From NCBI GenBank assembly GCA_025617745.1, contig CM046873.1, positions 26,797,410-26,861,409 of the forward strand: a DNA stretch of 64,000 bases, written 5' to 3'. This DNA is from Heliocidaris erythrogramma. Taxonomy: Eukaryota > Echinodermata > Echinoidea > Camarodonta > Echinometridae. A model generated the notes under the pieces. The model was given only the letters and a program-made list of their open reading frames with translations. It did no database searches and was not told the DNA's origin. Made by a program: the position numbers and the translations under genes. This document shows positions 19,239-30,480 of the stretch, one piece after another. Numbering within the stretch: the stretch's first letter is position 1; each line of letters opens with the position of its first letter.

Positions 19239-19613
19239 CACACTTAGAAATAAAGGTACAATTTTGCACCCTTCAAATGCAACACTGGCAGCACCTTTTT
19301 GGGTGCAACTTTGCACCCTACGAAGCTTTTTGCACCTTTATGGGTGCAGTTAGCTACATTTTGCACCCTTAAAGGGTGCAGAGTTGTACCTTTTAGAAAA
19401 GGTACAAATTTGCACCCTTTGGATGCAAAAATTTCTGCACCCTTAAAGGTGCAAGGTTGCACCTTTTAGGGTGCAAACGGGCATTAAAGGGTGCAAACAA
19501 GAACAAAAAGGTGCATTTATGCACCCTTTTCATGTAGGGTGCAAGATTGCACCCAAAAAGGTGCTGCCAGTGTTGCATTTAGGGTGCAAACTTGAACCTT
19601 TTTTCTAAGTGTG
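19239..19613. mobile_element. TA-flanked 375-bp element with GGTGCAAA words
   Basis: Ends CACACTTAGAAATAAAGGT and CCTTTTTTCTAAGTGTG, each flanked by TA. The interior is a dense array of GGGTGCAAA/TTTGCACCC words in both orientations. The matching site in copy 3 (47020-47035) reads ACTTC-TA-TGTTC without the element. Thus TA is the duplicated target and the element arrived after the block duplicated. ORFs through it (CTFKGAEIF... type) are products of the word array. Confidence 0.9.
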
Positions 19614-20449
19614 TATGTTCTCTGTTGGTTGTACATAATTATTATGAGCGTCAGATGGACCATCAAATAGTATTCACTGATTCACTCTTCACGGGATTCG
19701 CACGTTCTTCCTATTGTCAGTAGTATGTATCGCATCAAGGATGGATCCAGGTTTGGTAAAGGGGGGGGGGGGATTTCCGCAATTGGGTTGAAAATTAGAA
19801 ACGAGAAGGGGCATATGAATAGGAGGAGTACAGTGTAGTTACTATGCTTACGGTATACATAAGGAAACAGATTATATAAGGAAACAGATTATGATCCATT
19901 TTTTAAAAATATAGTTCATTTCATTCATGCGGTAAATCTCTATATATTAAATAAAATCAAATAAAATTGCTCCCAACCTGCCAAAGCTTATCAGCTCCAA
20001 AAAATACAAATAACATTAATTCCTACTTTCAATTCAGAGAGCACTATATTTTCAAAGTATTAAACCCGGTATTGGTAAAAATAAGTTTGATAAATCACGT
20101 AACAAGTGAAGGAGCAAAGCAACCGAGCAGTAGATCATTTTGCAAATTCCGGACAGTATGGGACTAGATTCAACAAGTTACAATCAGTTTTTCTTTTCGC
20201 TACCAGAAAATAGATATTATCTTTCAATTTTATTCAGATACAAGCATTACATATACACATTTTAATTCATTTGATTAACAGGATAACGTGTCAACATATT
20301 CATGATTAATTGCCTTTGCCGTAGTACTATAAACGATAAGATTACAAAGCTTTTTATTGATCCGATAAATCAGGGTGATTGATTACTACCGTCACCTTTA
20401 CCATAATAACGATAGGATTACAGTGCTTTTAATTCACCAGGGCCTACAA

Positions 20450-21240
20450 ATTTTAAGCTACGGTCGCAAAGGTTCGTACGAACGATGCGTTCGTACGAAT
20501 CTCACTGTTTGTAAGAATTCTGGAGTTCGTAGAGATTCGTAGATGGGGCATAGCTTATTACGGCCTTCTTAAGAAGTTCGTACGAACGCCGTTTAATTCG
20601 CAAGAACAATTTAAGACCTTCTTGAGAAACGAAGTGAATTTCGGTTATACAGTGCCCTAGAGTTCGTACGTTTTTTATAAGAATGTTATTTTTCGTCAGA
20701 CTTACGGCCATCTTACGAATTTTATTGTCACAAGATGGTCGTGCGTGCAACTCACGGCACTCTCAAGTCATTCATAAGAAGATTTTACGAATTTTTGTAT
20801 ATTTTGTCAGGTTGCAAAAAGGCGCTGTCGTGTACTGTCGAAAATTCTGTGACTGTTCAAAGTTTGAGGATTTGAACTTCGTGCGTTTGGCTTTATACCC
20901 CCTAAAACTCTACAATTGAACAAATTGTGTACCTACGCCTTACGAGCACCTTACGAACGCCGTTAGTAATAGCGCCGTACGGATCTCCGTTCGTAAGGCG
21001 TACTTACGAACGCCGTAAGAGCCCTCTATGAACAACTTAAGGCGTTCTTACGGTGTTCTTACGACGTTCGTACGGTTGCGTACAACGTTGAAAAAAATCT
21101 ACGACAAGACCATCGACCAGGCTGCGAACTTACGAACGGTCTATGAACGTTCTACGAACGCTGGTTTCGTATCTTGCGAAGATCTTACGAAATGGTCTAA
21201 AAATCGTTCGTACGGCGTTCGTAGCAGTTCTTAAAAATGC
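20450..21240. repeat. Array of TTCGTACGAAC / CTTACGAAC words
   Basis: About 790 bases dominated by GTTCGTAC, CTTACGAACGCC and their reverse complements. The ends are roughly inverted: TTTTAAG..CTACGG on the left and CGTAGCAGTTCTTAAAAA on the right. It is probably another word-filled non-autonomous element. Paralogues lie at 38690-39890 (with an insertion) and 47870-48650. Confidence 0.6.
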
Positions 21241-21679
21241 TTTTCCCTACATCCACCCGTATGAATTTTTACAGAAATATACACATGTCGCTATGTATAT
21301 ATTATTATATTGCTTTGTATAATTTTGTTTTAATACCGTCTGTGAGAAAATAGATGTATACTTTGAAATTGAAAACTGAAATAGAGATTAAACAGAAAAC
21401 ATGATGAATACCAACGGTATAATAGTGAACAATTTTCTCACTTTAAATATTCATATATATTGTATCAGACGTATCTAGAAATAAATCCATTTGGTGTACA
21501 CAACCGAGGTTCAATATCCATCTGGGAGAGTTTTGCAACCTTAAAAGTTGTTGCCAGTGCACAAAATAAGGATGAATTCATAGTTACGCAAAGTATCTTT
21601 CATTTCTCACATTTCGTAAATTTTTGCCGAAGCTATAGTATTATAACATCCGTACATACATACTAATACTCATGACTTC

Positions 21680-21924
21680 TTTACTACTACTATACAACAA
21701 CTACTACAACTACTACTACTACTACTACTACTGTTGCTGCTGCTTCTGCTTCTACGACGACTACTACTACTACTACTACTACATGTACTGCTATACTACT
21801 GCTGCTACTCATAATAATTTTACTACTTCTACTAGTACTAATACTCATGACTTCTTAACTACTACTATATTACTACTACTACTACTGCTAGTACTACTAC
21901 TACTGCTGCTGCTACTTCTACTTT

Positions 21925-21959
<35 letters not shown>

Positions 21960-21962
21960 ATT

Positions 21963-22001
<39 letters not shown>

Positions 22002-22068
22002 ATTTTACTACTTCTACTACTAATTTTACTATATACTTCTACTCATGATTTCTTAACTACTAGTATTT
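21680..22068 (+). repeat. (ACT)n microsatellite
   Basis: Imperfect TAC/ACT/GCT triplet array. Predicted poly-Tyr or poly-Leu proteins from it are artefacts. Confidence 0.95.
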
Positions 22069-22070
22069 TA

Positions 22071-23582
22071 CACTCTTAAAAATGCGGGGTCGCATATCGA
22101 ATTTATTCGACCACGTTTCGGGGTTGTTTTCGATCAATAATGCTCCCGCTGCATTAAAATGACCAGTTTTTGCGTGGTCATTTTGACCTTGCAAAAACTG
22201 GTCATTTTAATGCACTCTAAAAAAGGACTGGTCATAAAATGTACCAATGCGATTGGTCAACACCATATGGGTTATTTCCAAAAATATGTTGGTCACAATG
22301 TTCCAATTTCACTGGTTAATCACTAACCATTTGAAATATTGCTTATTCATCAGCAAAGTATTGGTCCGACTTCTACTTGGTTAAACGTTGGGCCATTGTC
22401 ATGAATATTCATGATGTATCCTGAATACCCTTGAGCAACCGTAAACAACCAGAATTTATATATATAAATGACACTTGATTTTTAAGTTTTTATGCAATGA
22501 TTGCACTTTGAAATGTGATGAAAAATGTATGTATACTAATTATTATGTTGTACATATTCAAACATGTAATTAGGTTTAAGATCTAAAAATCTACATTAGA
22601 AAATTAAATTAAAATCTTTAACCACTTTTAGCAAGCACTGCAATACAGTCCCTATATAATAAAGTAAAGGTTTTCAGGATATAGAGGTATAGGATGTAGG
22701 ACTATAATAGGAGTAGGGTTAAAGTAGGATGATAGGGGTATGATATGCTATACGATAGGAGAGGATAGGTCATAGGTCATAGTGAGCAAAATATACAAAA
22801 TATGTTATGATATTACTTGACATTAGCTTCTTTTTTTAATATTTGAAACGTGGATGGTACACGCGCATCCGGCAGAAGTATCCACCCCGTCCGACGGGAA
22901 ATGACCACGTTGCGTGGTCGGAAGAAATGACCCCGTACACACTTAGAAAAAAAGGTTCAGGTTTGCACCCTAAATGCAACACTGGCAGCACCTTTTTGGG
23001 TGCAATCTTGCACCCTACATGAAAAGGGTGCAAAAATGCACCTTTTTGTTCTTGTTTGCACCCTTTAATGCCCGTTTGCACCCTAAAAGGTGCAAATTTG
23101 CACCTTTAAGGGTGCAGAAATTTTTGCATCCAAAGGGTGCAAATTTGTACCTTTTCTAAAAGGTACAACTCTGCACCCTTTAAGGGTGCAAAATGTAGCT
23201 AACTGCACCCTTAAAGGTGCAAAAAGCTTCTTAGGGTGCAAAGTTGCACCCAAGAAGGTGCTGCCAGTGTTGCATTTGAAGGGTGCAAAATTGTACCTTT
23301 ATTTCTAAGTGTGTACGTTTTGACGGGGTTATAAGGTAATGATCATTAGTATGCGGGGTCAAATTATGCGGGGTCAAGTTATGCAGAAATGACCACGCAA
23401 TCGTGGTTAAATTTTGACCACATTCGGGGTCGAAATGTAACCACGCAATGTGGTTACTTTGGGTGACCCCGCATGGCGGGGTCAATGTGACCACGCACGG
23501 GGTTTGTGCATAGTTGATCCCGCATGCGGGGTCATTTGTAACCCCGTTTGGGGTTATTTTTGACCACGCATTTTTAAGAGTG
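22071..23582. mobile_element. TA-flanked element with GGGGTC / GACCACGC words, 1.5 kb
   Basis: The inverted ends CACTCTTAAAAATGCGGGGT and CCACGCATTTTTAAGAGTG are each flanked by TA. The terminal 100-250 bases are arrays of GCGGGGTC and GACCACG(C) words. Inside lies ordinary AT-rich sequence plus the nested GGTGCAAA element (22938-23313). A CACTCTAAAAAAGGACTGGTC stretch at 22213 may be the end of a further nested member. Copy in block 3: 49462-50908. Confidence 0.85.
22938..23313. mobile_element. GGTGCAAA element nested in the 1.5-kb element
   Basis: 376 bases, the inverted orientation of the element at 19239-19613 and nearly identical to it. It is flanked by TA inside ACCCCG-TA-CGTTTTGACGGGG. 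Also present at 50328-50703 in block 3, so it was in place before the duplication. Confidence 0.88.
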
Positions 23583-23589
23583 TACTACC

Positions 23590-23594
23590 ACTAA

Positions 23595-23625
<31 letters not shown>

Positions 23626-24085
23626 ACTTCTACTTTTACTACTACTACTACCACTAGCAATAGTCATAATGATAATGATAATTTTACTACTACTACTATA
23701 CTACTACTATTACTACTAATGATAATAATTTTACTATTTCTACTAGCACTAATAATCATGACTTCTTTACTAATACTATAATACTAATACTGCTACTACT
23801 ACTATACGGCTACTACTGCCACCTACTACTACTACTATTACTACTACTACTACTACTGCTAATATCACTACTACTTGTACTTACTAGAACTAAAGCAATA
23901 TCAACATAAACTACTACTATACCACCACCATTACTAATAATATACTACTACTACTACGCTGCTGCTGCTTCTACTACTACTACTACTACTACTACTACTA
24001 TACTACTACTATACTACTACTACTATTACTACTACTGTTGTTGCTACCCTTATTTTACTACTCTACTATTATTCTATTGTTACAA
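23590..24085 (+). repeat. (ACT)n microsatellite with AAT interruptions
   Basis: Imperfect ACT/GCT/AAT triplet array. Copy 3 has a longer version, 50912-52105. Confidence 0.95.
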
Positions 24086-24399
24086 AGTAGAATTATCCCT
24101 CATCTCCGGTAATGCATAACTCTCCATATTTCCCGTTGATTTTGTTTACGCATGTTATGCTGATGATTTCATGTCGAATATGCTTCTTATAAATCATTGA
24201 CTACTAATACTACTCAGCACCTGTGTCTAATTCCATTAGCACAACAGTTCGTGCCTGAAAGACTGTTTAAGCTTCCGTTTTAGAAAATTTTATCACACGG
24301 ACTTTCCTTAACTTAGACAACTGATATTCTATCACACGCAATTGTCAATAAAACCCATTAGTTGTTGTGTGCATGGTTATTTGTTATCTTAGTTGTTAC

Positions 24400-25077
24400 A
24401 AACAGACGATTGGTACTACAAAACTTAAAGATAACATTTAACAAATTCATAGTGACGAAGCTTTTCGACCTGCACTCATCGGGTCACAACGCAGGAATGA
24501 GAGAATACAAGAAAATACAAAAGTCAAAGAAGGGTGTGTATAGCGACCCGGGTATGATCCGGGGACTGAATGAACAACGCTTCTAAGAAGCGAAGATGTT
24601 GAAAGCTGCGTGCTCGGGCAATATAGTGAACTGAGCCGGGTTATACGCCTCGGAACAAGCCGGACTATTTAGCAAGTGCTGACCAATAGCAGAGTCGCTG
24701 TGACTGCGGCATTGAACATTAGCGACGCTAGCAGCGGTTTTGCAGTTACGCTTCGGCTGTGCTCGGCTACCAGCTGATGTCTGTCGTACCACGGAGGGTA
24801 CGTGCTGTTTAATGCGGTCCGCTAGACGCTGAGATGTACGGCCAACGTAGACGGCTTCACACCGACAATGATACCGATAAACGACATTGCTCATTTGGGG
24901 GAAAGGCAGTACATCCTTGCGAACTGCGTGTAGCATTCTATTAGTGGAGAACACAACACGCGTAGCCACTCATCTTTTTGTCTTCTTGTATTCTCTCATT
25001 CCTGCGTTGTGACCCGATGAGTGCAGGTCGAAAAGCTTCGTCACTATGAATTTGTTAAATGTTATCTTAGTTGTTAC
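24400..25077 (-). mobile_element. Penelope-like element, 3' fragment with inverted arms
   Basis: Flanked by the 18-bp duplication TGTTATCTTAGTTGTTAC (24382-24399 and 25060-25077). Block 2 carries only one copy of this sequence (41663-41680) and no insert. The two ends of the insert contain an 80-base inverted repeat (24430-24510 and 24986-25065), and between them lies a GIY-YIG endonuclease ORF. Penelope-like elements carry such a domain after RT and often have terminal repeats in unusual, including inverted, arrangements. The RT part is missing. Confidence 0.8.
24583..24969 (-). CDS. GIY-YIG endonuclease domain of a Penelope-like element
   Basis: 128 residues. The core is SNVVYRYHCRCEAVYVGRTS followed by QRLADRIKQHVP. 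VVY and YVG stand for the GIY and YIG strands, with the conserved Arg and His after them. Cysteines in HCRC match the CCHH-type motif that precedes the domain in Penelope proteins. [13 protein letters not shown] is the later conserved block. Enzymes of this kind nick DNA to prime reverse transcription. No RT lies upstream on this strand, so the ORF is a 5'-truncated remnant even though its frame is open. The copy in block 3 is cut by LINE F. Confidence 0.75.
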   Translation of the reverse strand: MATRVVFSTNRMLHAVRKDVLPFPQMSNVVYRYHCRCEAVYVGRTSQRLADRIKQHVPSVVRQTSAGSRAQPKRNCKTAASVANVQCRSHSDSAIGQHLLNSPACSEAYNPAQFTILPEHAAFNIFAS

Positions 25078-25857
25078 CTTCTAAACTTTTAAACCCCATC
25101 CTCCCTACACATCTTGCTTATTACTCCTCTTTTTAAGAAATGGAAGGTTTTAACAATGTTTTAACAATTTTTCAACTAAATCAATTACAAGTTGCAATAT
25201 TCATGTATTCTTACTTCAAGGGCTTATTGCCATCAAATTTTAATGACTTTTTTACTCGAAACACTGCAATTCATTCATATAGTACTAGGGCTCAGGGGAA
25301 TATACGTTTACTTTTATTAAAATTCAGCTTTTCAAGAACTACAATTATATGCATTGGTACGAAGTGCTGGAACAGCATTCCATGTGAACTTAAATCATGT
25401 CCTTCATTATCAGTATTCAAACGAAAATGTAAGTCTTATATACTGCAAAAAGATGTTTAATGCAATTTACATTAGCATGCTATATAATTATGTTCAACCT
25501 CCCTTCTTCTATCTACATGCCATCAACCTCAGTTCTCTCTCTCTCTCTCTCTTTCTCTCCCTCCCTCACTCTCTCTCATTCTTTCCCTTTCCCTCATCTT
25601 TTTGTCTTTTTAACATGTTATTATTTACTTTCTATATCTTTGTATTATAACATTACTTTGGGATTACCCTCGATAAGCCTCTTTGGCTTTTGGTAATCCC
25701 TCCGTATTCGATTATCATGTAATTATGCTGTTGTTTTTTCCTTATTGTCAATCGTCACAAAATGTATTTTTATCATGCTTGTAATTTGTTCTTGTTTGTA
25801 TTTTTTATGTTGTTTTTATCTTTTGAATTTGAATATGGAAATAAAATGAATTACTTG
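25078..25857 (+). pseudogene. LINE D, 3' end fragment
   Basis: Plus-strand C-terminus of a LINE RT (106 residues, 25140-25460). LNQLQVAIFMYSYFKGLLPS, the HSYSTRAQGN block and CWNSIPCELKSCPSLSVFKR are typical of the tail after the RT domain. A 3' UTR follows with a CT microsatellite (25528-25575) and ends near GGAAATAAAATGAATTAC. The Penelope-like insertion truncates its left side. Paralogues: 41681-42457 and 61621-62402. In all three copies the small ORF stays open, which reflects recent duplication. Confidence 0.75.
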
Positions 25858-26250
25858 GTATTGATAACAAGTATTATTATGAAACGGGGCCTTGTGGTTG
25901 CAAGTTATTGCAAGATGAATGGTTATAGGCTTACATTGGTTTCAAACTTTTCAGATTGTAAACCAACTTTTTAATCGTAATATCTGAACCAAGAGAGTAA
26001 GCAAAGTTCCAATCATACAATCAAAGTTTTTCATGAACTTGGTAAATGACGAAGAACCCACTTCGAATTCAAATTGCCTACAACGAACACAGATGCTTGA
26101 AAATAACATTTACCTCAAAAAGTTTGGCTACGCCAGTTAATGTAGATTATAACTCGATAGCACATATTCCGTGACAATACCTCCCCTTTTCGTGAAGATT
26201 CAAAGAGATGTAGAGAACGAACCTTTCTCTCTTTTTACCTGACATTCTAT
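25858..26250 (+). other. No gene; hAT-like terminal remnant
   Basis: TTATGAAACGGGGCCTTG at about 25878 is one terminal repeat of the hAT-like MITE found whole at 44362-44512. The rest is unremarkable sequence shared by all block copies. Confidence 0.5.
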
Positions 26251-26839
26251 TGCCCCCTGCCCCCCCCCCCCCCCGGTTCCGCGGCCCATGCTACATGAGC
26301 TCAAACGTATAGGTCTGCGTATTTTATTAAAAAGCAATATACATGTATGTATATCATTCTTATTGTATCATTGTTATCGTAATTCTTCAATACGAAAGTT
26401 AATTTTCAGAATTAGGAATCCTTTATAGTGTACGTAGACGATATAAACATACATGTATTTCTTTATAACGATTCAAATTTGAAATCTCTTTGCGATACAG
26501 TAAATGTAAGTCTCGTATAGTATGTGAAAACTTGTGAATAAGTCATCTGTAAATGTTAAGAAATGAAACTACATGATTTTCCACAATGGAAAATAATGTC
26601 GGCCTAAAACATGCTGACAGGTTTGCCATTTTTTTTCTAACAAGCCCAGAACGGCCTTCAGTCTGTGCACCTGGTGACGTAGGTTAAGCTTTGACGAATT
26701 TCAGATTTGCAGACAAAAATTCATGACTTTGCAATAGGTACTTTGAATGGAGAAGAGCTAGTGTTTCTGGACATGTGCTTGAGGGATTGGGAGAGGGACA
26801 TCCAAGCCAATGGTGACTCAAGAATTTTGTTGTAAAAAA

Positions 26840-26995
26840 ATCCAGTGAAAATAAAGTGAAAATCACTCTTTTCCTTTTAAAGAACACTCTGAAATAAATC
26901 GATATTCACTCTTAAAGTGATCACTGACGTGCCTCCTGGGCAGAGAGTCAGTGAAAATAGAGTGAAAATCACTCTATACTTTTTAGAGAGTATTT
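26840..26995. repeat. Inverted repeat of GTGAAAATCACTCT words
   Basis: AGTGAAAATAAAGTGAAAAT, CACTCTTTTC and AGAACACTCT on the left are mirrored by AGAGTGAAAATCACTCTATA and TTTTAGAGAGTATTTT on the right. This is probably another word-filled MITE. Also at 43945-44095 and 63720-63870. Confidence 0.55.
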
Positions 26996-27660
26996 TAACC
27001 TAACTTTTCTTACCATTTCAGGCTGAAGTTCGGGGGGGGGGGGGTTCATGAAATGTCTTGTCGATGATTTTTACCGACAAATTTGCTCTCAGCCAATCAG
27101 ATGCAAGGATCACAGAATAATGTGAAGAAAAAAACTCATTCTAAAAAAAGTACAGAAATAAACAGACAGATATGTGAGTTTAAAGATCAATAATTAAAAT
27201 GCCTTTTAATGAAACCATTCCGTCGGATTGTTTACGACAGACATGATTTCATATGTCAGGGCCCCGTTTCATAAAATTTGATATCTATAATATTGATTGA
27301 TTGATTGATTTATTTATTTACCAACAAGAAGAACATACATGTATTACAATATAACGGTATAACATTTTACACATGATAAACATGACAAATCAAAAATATT
27401 TCAAAAGCAAAAATTAATGGTAAAATGGAACCAGAAAATAGCACATGTGCTAGTCGAGCCTGGCCCCAGGTCAAAGGTATAATGTACTGAATTAATATGT
27501 TAACTAAGTAAACTGTACAATGAGAATAACTATATAAACGTAAAAATCCTAAAGTCTAAGATTAACACTAGGTATAATGAGTTGTGTAATCAAATAATTT
27601 AACAAACATAAGGAATTAAATAGACATATTAGTATAACTCAATACAAATATTAAAAAAAA

Positions 27661-27691
<31 letters not shown>

Positions 27692-27706
27692 CAACTTATT
27701 TATCTT

Positions 27707-28379
27707 TTAATAAAAAAAAAGCTTTATAGAATGCCGAAATCTAGATCGTGTTCTTTCCAATCTGATATCACTAGGTAGTCTATTCCAACAATCGCTACCC
27801 ATAAAGGACAATGAAAATCTACCCTGAGTCGTTTTAAAAAGTGGGAGATGCAACTGGCCCCCTTCTCTTTGTCTCGTTGAATAACTATGCTGTATGATTG
27901 TACAATAATCTGTAAGAGAGTGAGGTAGATTCTTATGTACTAAATCAAACATAAAAGTGGCTACAGATATATGATGTACCTCAAAAACATTCAAAATTTC
28001 CATAGATTGGAATATTGGCCGTGTGTGAGATCTAAAACCACTAAAGGTAATAGCTCGCATTGCCATTTTTTTGTGTATAAAGTATACTATTGAGGTATGT
28101 TTTGTAAGTGCTCCCCCACACCTCAATACCATATGTGATATGCGGTTGTATAAGAGTTTTATATAACAATATCAGTGTATGTTTTGGTACAAAATGGCGC
28201 AGCCTAAACAAAACACCAACCTTTTTTCTTATGCCTTGATTTACCACTTCAATGTGGGGTCTCCAAGTCAAATGTTTATCAATATGTATACCAATAAAAG
28301 TAGCCACATCAACCTCTTTTATTTCTTTCCCAAATATTTCAAATCTTCCTCCTAAAACAGGCTTCATCCTCCGACTGCT
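27707..28379 (-). pseudogene. LINE E, C-terminal RT remainder
   Basis: Continues the main ORF after an in-frame TAA at 28380-28382: SSRRMKPVLGGRFEIFGKEI, then VATFIGIHIDKHLTWRPHIE and IQPHITYGIEVWG. Near 28080 a frameshift moves to the frame reading HKKMAMRAITFSGFRSHTRP and GSDCWNRLPSDIRLERTRSR, ending at 27707. Both breaks mark the copy as inactive. Confidence 0.8.
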
Positions 28380-29945
28380 TTAAAGTATGAAATTAGTTGT
28401 TTTTTTTGAATTAATTGTTAGCCTGTTCGCAAAACACCATTCTTGCACCAGTTGCAAATGGGTATTAACCTCGTGTACATCAATAACACATTGGCGAGCT
28501 GGAAATGTGTGGAATAAGTTAGAATCGTCTGCAAATAGTCTAAAGTTAAAAAAGTCAGTGACTAGTGGCAAATCGTTAATGTACATTAAAAATAGAGTTG
28601 GGCCTAACACAGAACCCTGTGGGACACCGCATTTGATTTGCAGCATATCTGATGATGTGTTCCCGTTATTTACAAACTGGAATCTATTCTGAAAATAATT
28701 TTGAAACCACTGTAAGGGCAATCCTCGTATACCATAATGGGATAGTTTTCGTAACAATATACTATGATCAATAGTATCAAATGCTTTTTGGAAATCAATA
28801 AAAATTCCAAGTGTGCATTTCCCTTCATCTATAGATTTCAATGTTGCATTAATCAAATTAATTATTGACAGCTTAGTACTATATTTTTTTCGAAAACCAT
28901 ACTGATGCTGATATAATATACTATTTGTTTCCAAAAAATTAAGCACTCTGACATTAACAATCTTTTCAAATATCTTACATAACACAGGCAAAACTGATAT
29001 TGGTCTATAATTTCCACAATCAAGCGGTGCATGTTTATTAAAAACTTCGATAATAGAAGCACAGAATGTAGAGTAGGCCACATTCACATCTTCACAATCA
29101 TAAATTCTTGAACATTCAAGATTAGCTATATCTTCATTAAATTTTTCAATGTCATAATTTTTATAACATCTAAACAAAACTTTTTTGTCACGAGTTTGAT
29201 TTGGTTTGAAATAATTCTGAAAACATATAAACACTGGAAAATGATCAGATAATTCACATTCTATTATTCCTGAATGAGTTACAAACATGTTTAAATTTGT
29301 ATATACATGATCTAACAATGATGCAGTACCACTTGCCACTCTGGTTGGTGACTCTATCATTTGAGTCAAACCTAAACATTGCATTGCTGTTACAAAACTC
29401 TCTGCTGCCCCACCTGTACATAATGCATTAATATTAAAATCCCCGAGCAAAATACATTTATGCTTATCTACTTTAACTTTTTCAAGTACACGCAAAACAC
29501 TTTCTTGGAAATCTGAAATATTTGTATTGGGCTTTCTATAAATGACACCAACAACTATTTTCTGATGTTTGGAAACATTAACTTCCAACCAAATTGATTC
29601 AGCATGAGATACATCATAATCTAACAATATATATTCATAAGATGCACGAATATAAACTCCGACTCCCCCTCCTCTTAAGTTGTGTTCTCTACATTTAACT
29701 TCCAAGGTATATCCCTGTAAATTTAAGACAGATTTATTATAAACACTCCAAACTTCCGATAGGCCAATAATATCAAACTTCACTTTAAGGCAATCCTCAT
29801 ACAACAATTTTAAGCCTTCGATATTCTTATTCAAAGATCGAATATTTATATGCGAAACGTTCAAGGAACCTTCAGTATTGAAACCAAGAACAGAATTTAA
29901 GTTGTTAGGAGACAATTTATAAGAATGTAACAAAGCATCAGTCAT
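28380..29945 (-). pseudogene. LINE E endonuclease joined in frame to RT
   Basis: 521 open residues. The endonuclease runs from LNVSHINIRSLNKNIEGLKL through GLSEVW, RGGGVGVYI, LLGDFNINAL, GTASLLDHVYTN and the SDHFPVF histidine block. Immediately after CASIIEVFNKHAPL comes DCGNYRPISVLPVLCKIFEK. The 150 or so residues that normally link the two domains, including the first RT block, are missing without loss of frame. RT continues through QYGFRKKYST, FIDFQKAFDTIDH, CGVPQGSVLGPTLF and LFADDSNLF. The RT is therefore probably non-functional, and a TAA at 28380-28382 ends the frame early. Confidence 0.85.
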
Positions 29946-30146
29946 TTAAAGGGTTTGTGAAAGAGGTTGAACAATTACAACAACCTTTATAAGCTACTGA
30001 AATACTTGCATCTGATTGGCTGAGAGCAAATTTGTCATAGATATGTGGCAGTTGTTATTGATAACAAGTTTTATGAAACAGGGCCTTGATTTGACTCTAT
30101 AATCTCCAATATTCTGCCATACCAGCGCCGGATAAATATTTACTTT

Positions 30147-30480
30147 ACATCCTCACCACCACCACCACCAACACCATCATCATCACCACCATCACCACCA
30201 TCACCATCAGCAACCATCATCACAATCATCACCATCATCATCACCATCCTCACCACCACCACCACCACCACCACCATCATCACCACTATCATCATCTTAA
30301 TCACACATTATCATCACTACCATCACCACCATCTTCATCACCACATCATTTCACCACCACCATCACTCCACCACCACCACCACCATCATCGCCAAACTAC
30401 CATCATCACCATAACCGCCATTACCGTCATAATCATGATCATTATCATTATCGTCATCAAATTCTTCCTCATCTACATGT
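30147..30480 (+). repeat. (CAC)n/(ATC)n microsatellite
   Basis: Imperfect ACC/ATC triplet array. Its counterpart in block 2 is at 45025-45410. Confidence 0.95.

Larger units (their letters stand above)
27291..29971 (-). mobile_element. LINE E insertion (endonuclease-RT element with internal deletion)
   Basis: 2.68 kb. Its ends are fixed by the empty site in block 2, where CTATAA joins CAATTAC at 44390-44400. The 3' end on the minus strand is an (AATC)n tract, the 3' UTR includes a 30-base poly-A/T run at 27667-27690, and the 5' end lies shortly before the ORF start at 29945. No clear target duplication is visible, as is common for CR1/L2-type elements with short repeat tails. Confidence 0.85.
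27257..30088. mobile_element. hAT-like MITE split by LINE E
   Basis: Terminal repeats CAGGGCCCCGTTTCATAAAA and its mirror TTTTATGAAACAGGGCCTTG. The uninterrupted 151-bp copy in block 2 is 44362-44512. LINE E occupies 27291-29971. Confidence 0.7.

Noticed and set aside
21672..22079. Open frames rich in Tyr/Leu/Thr through triplet arrays (also at 40336, 49090, 51774)
   Set aside because: They are translations of (ACT)n microsatellites. All frames are open and low-complexity, with no start context or domain.
23090..23308. Small ORFs with repeated CTFKGA, GCKFVPF and LHLKGAKLYLYF motifs (also at 19244, 50480)
   Set aside because: The protein repeats arise from the GGTGCAAA word array read in one frame. 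The same element in the other orientation gives equally long frames.
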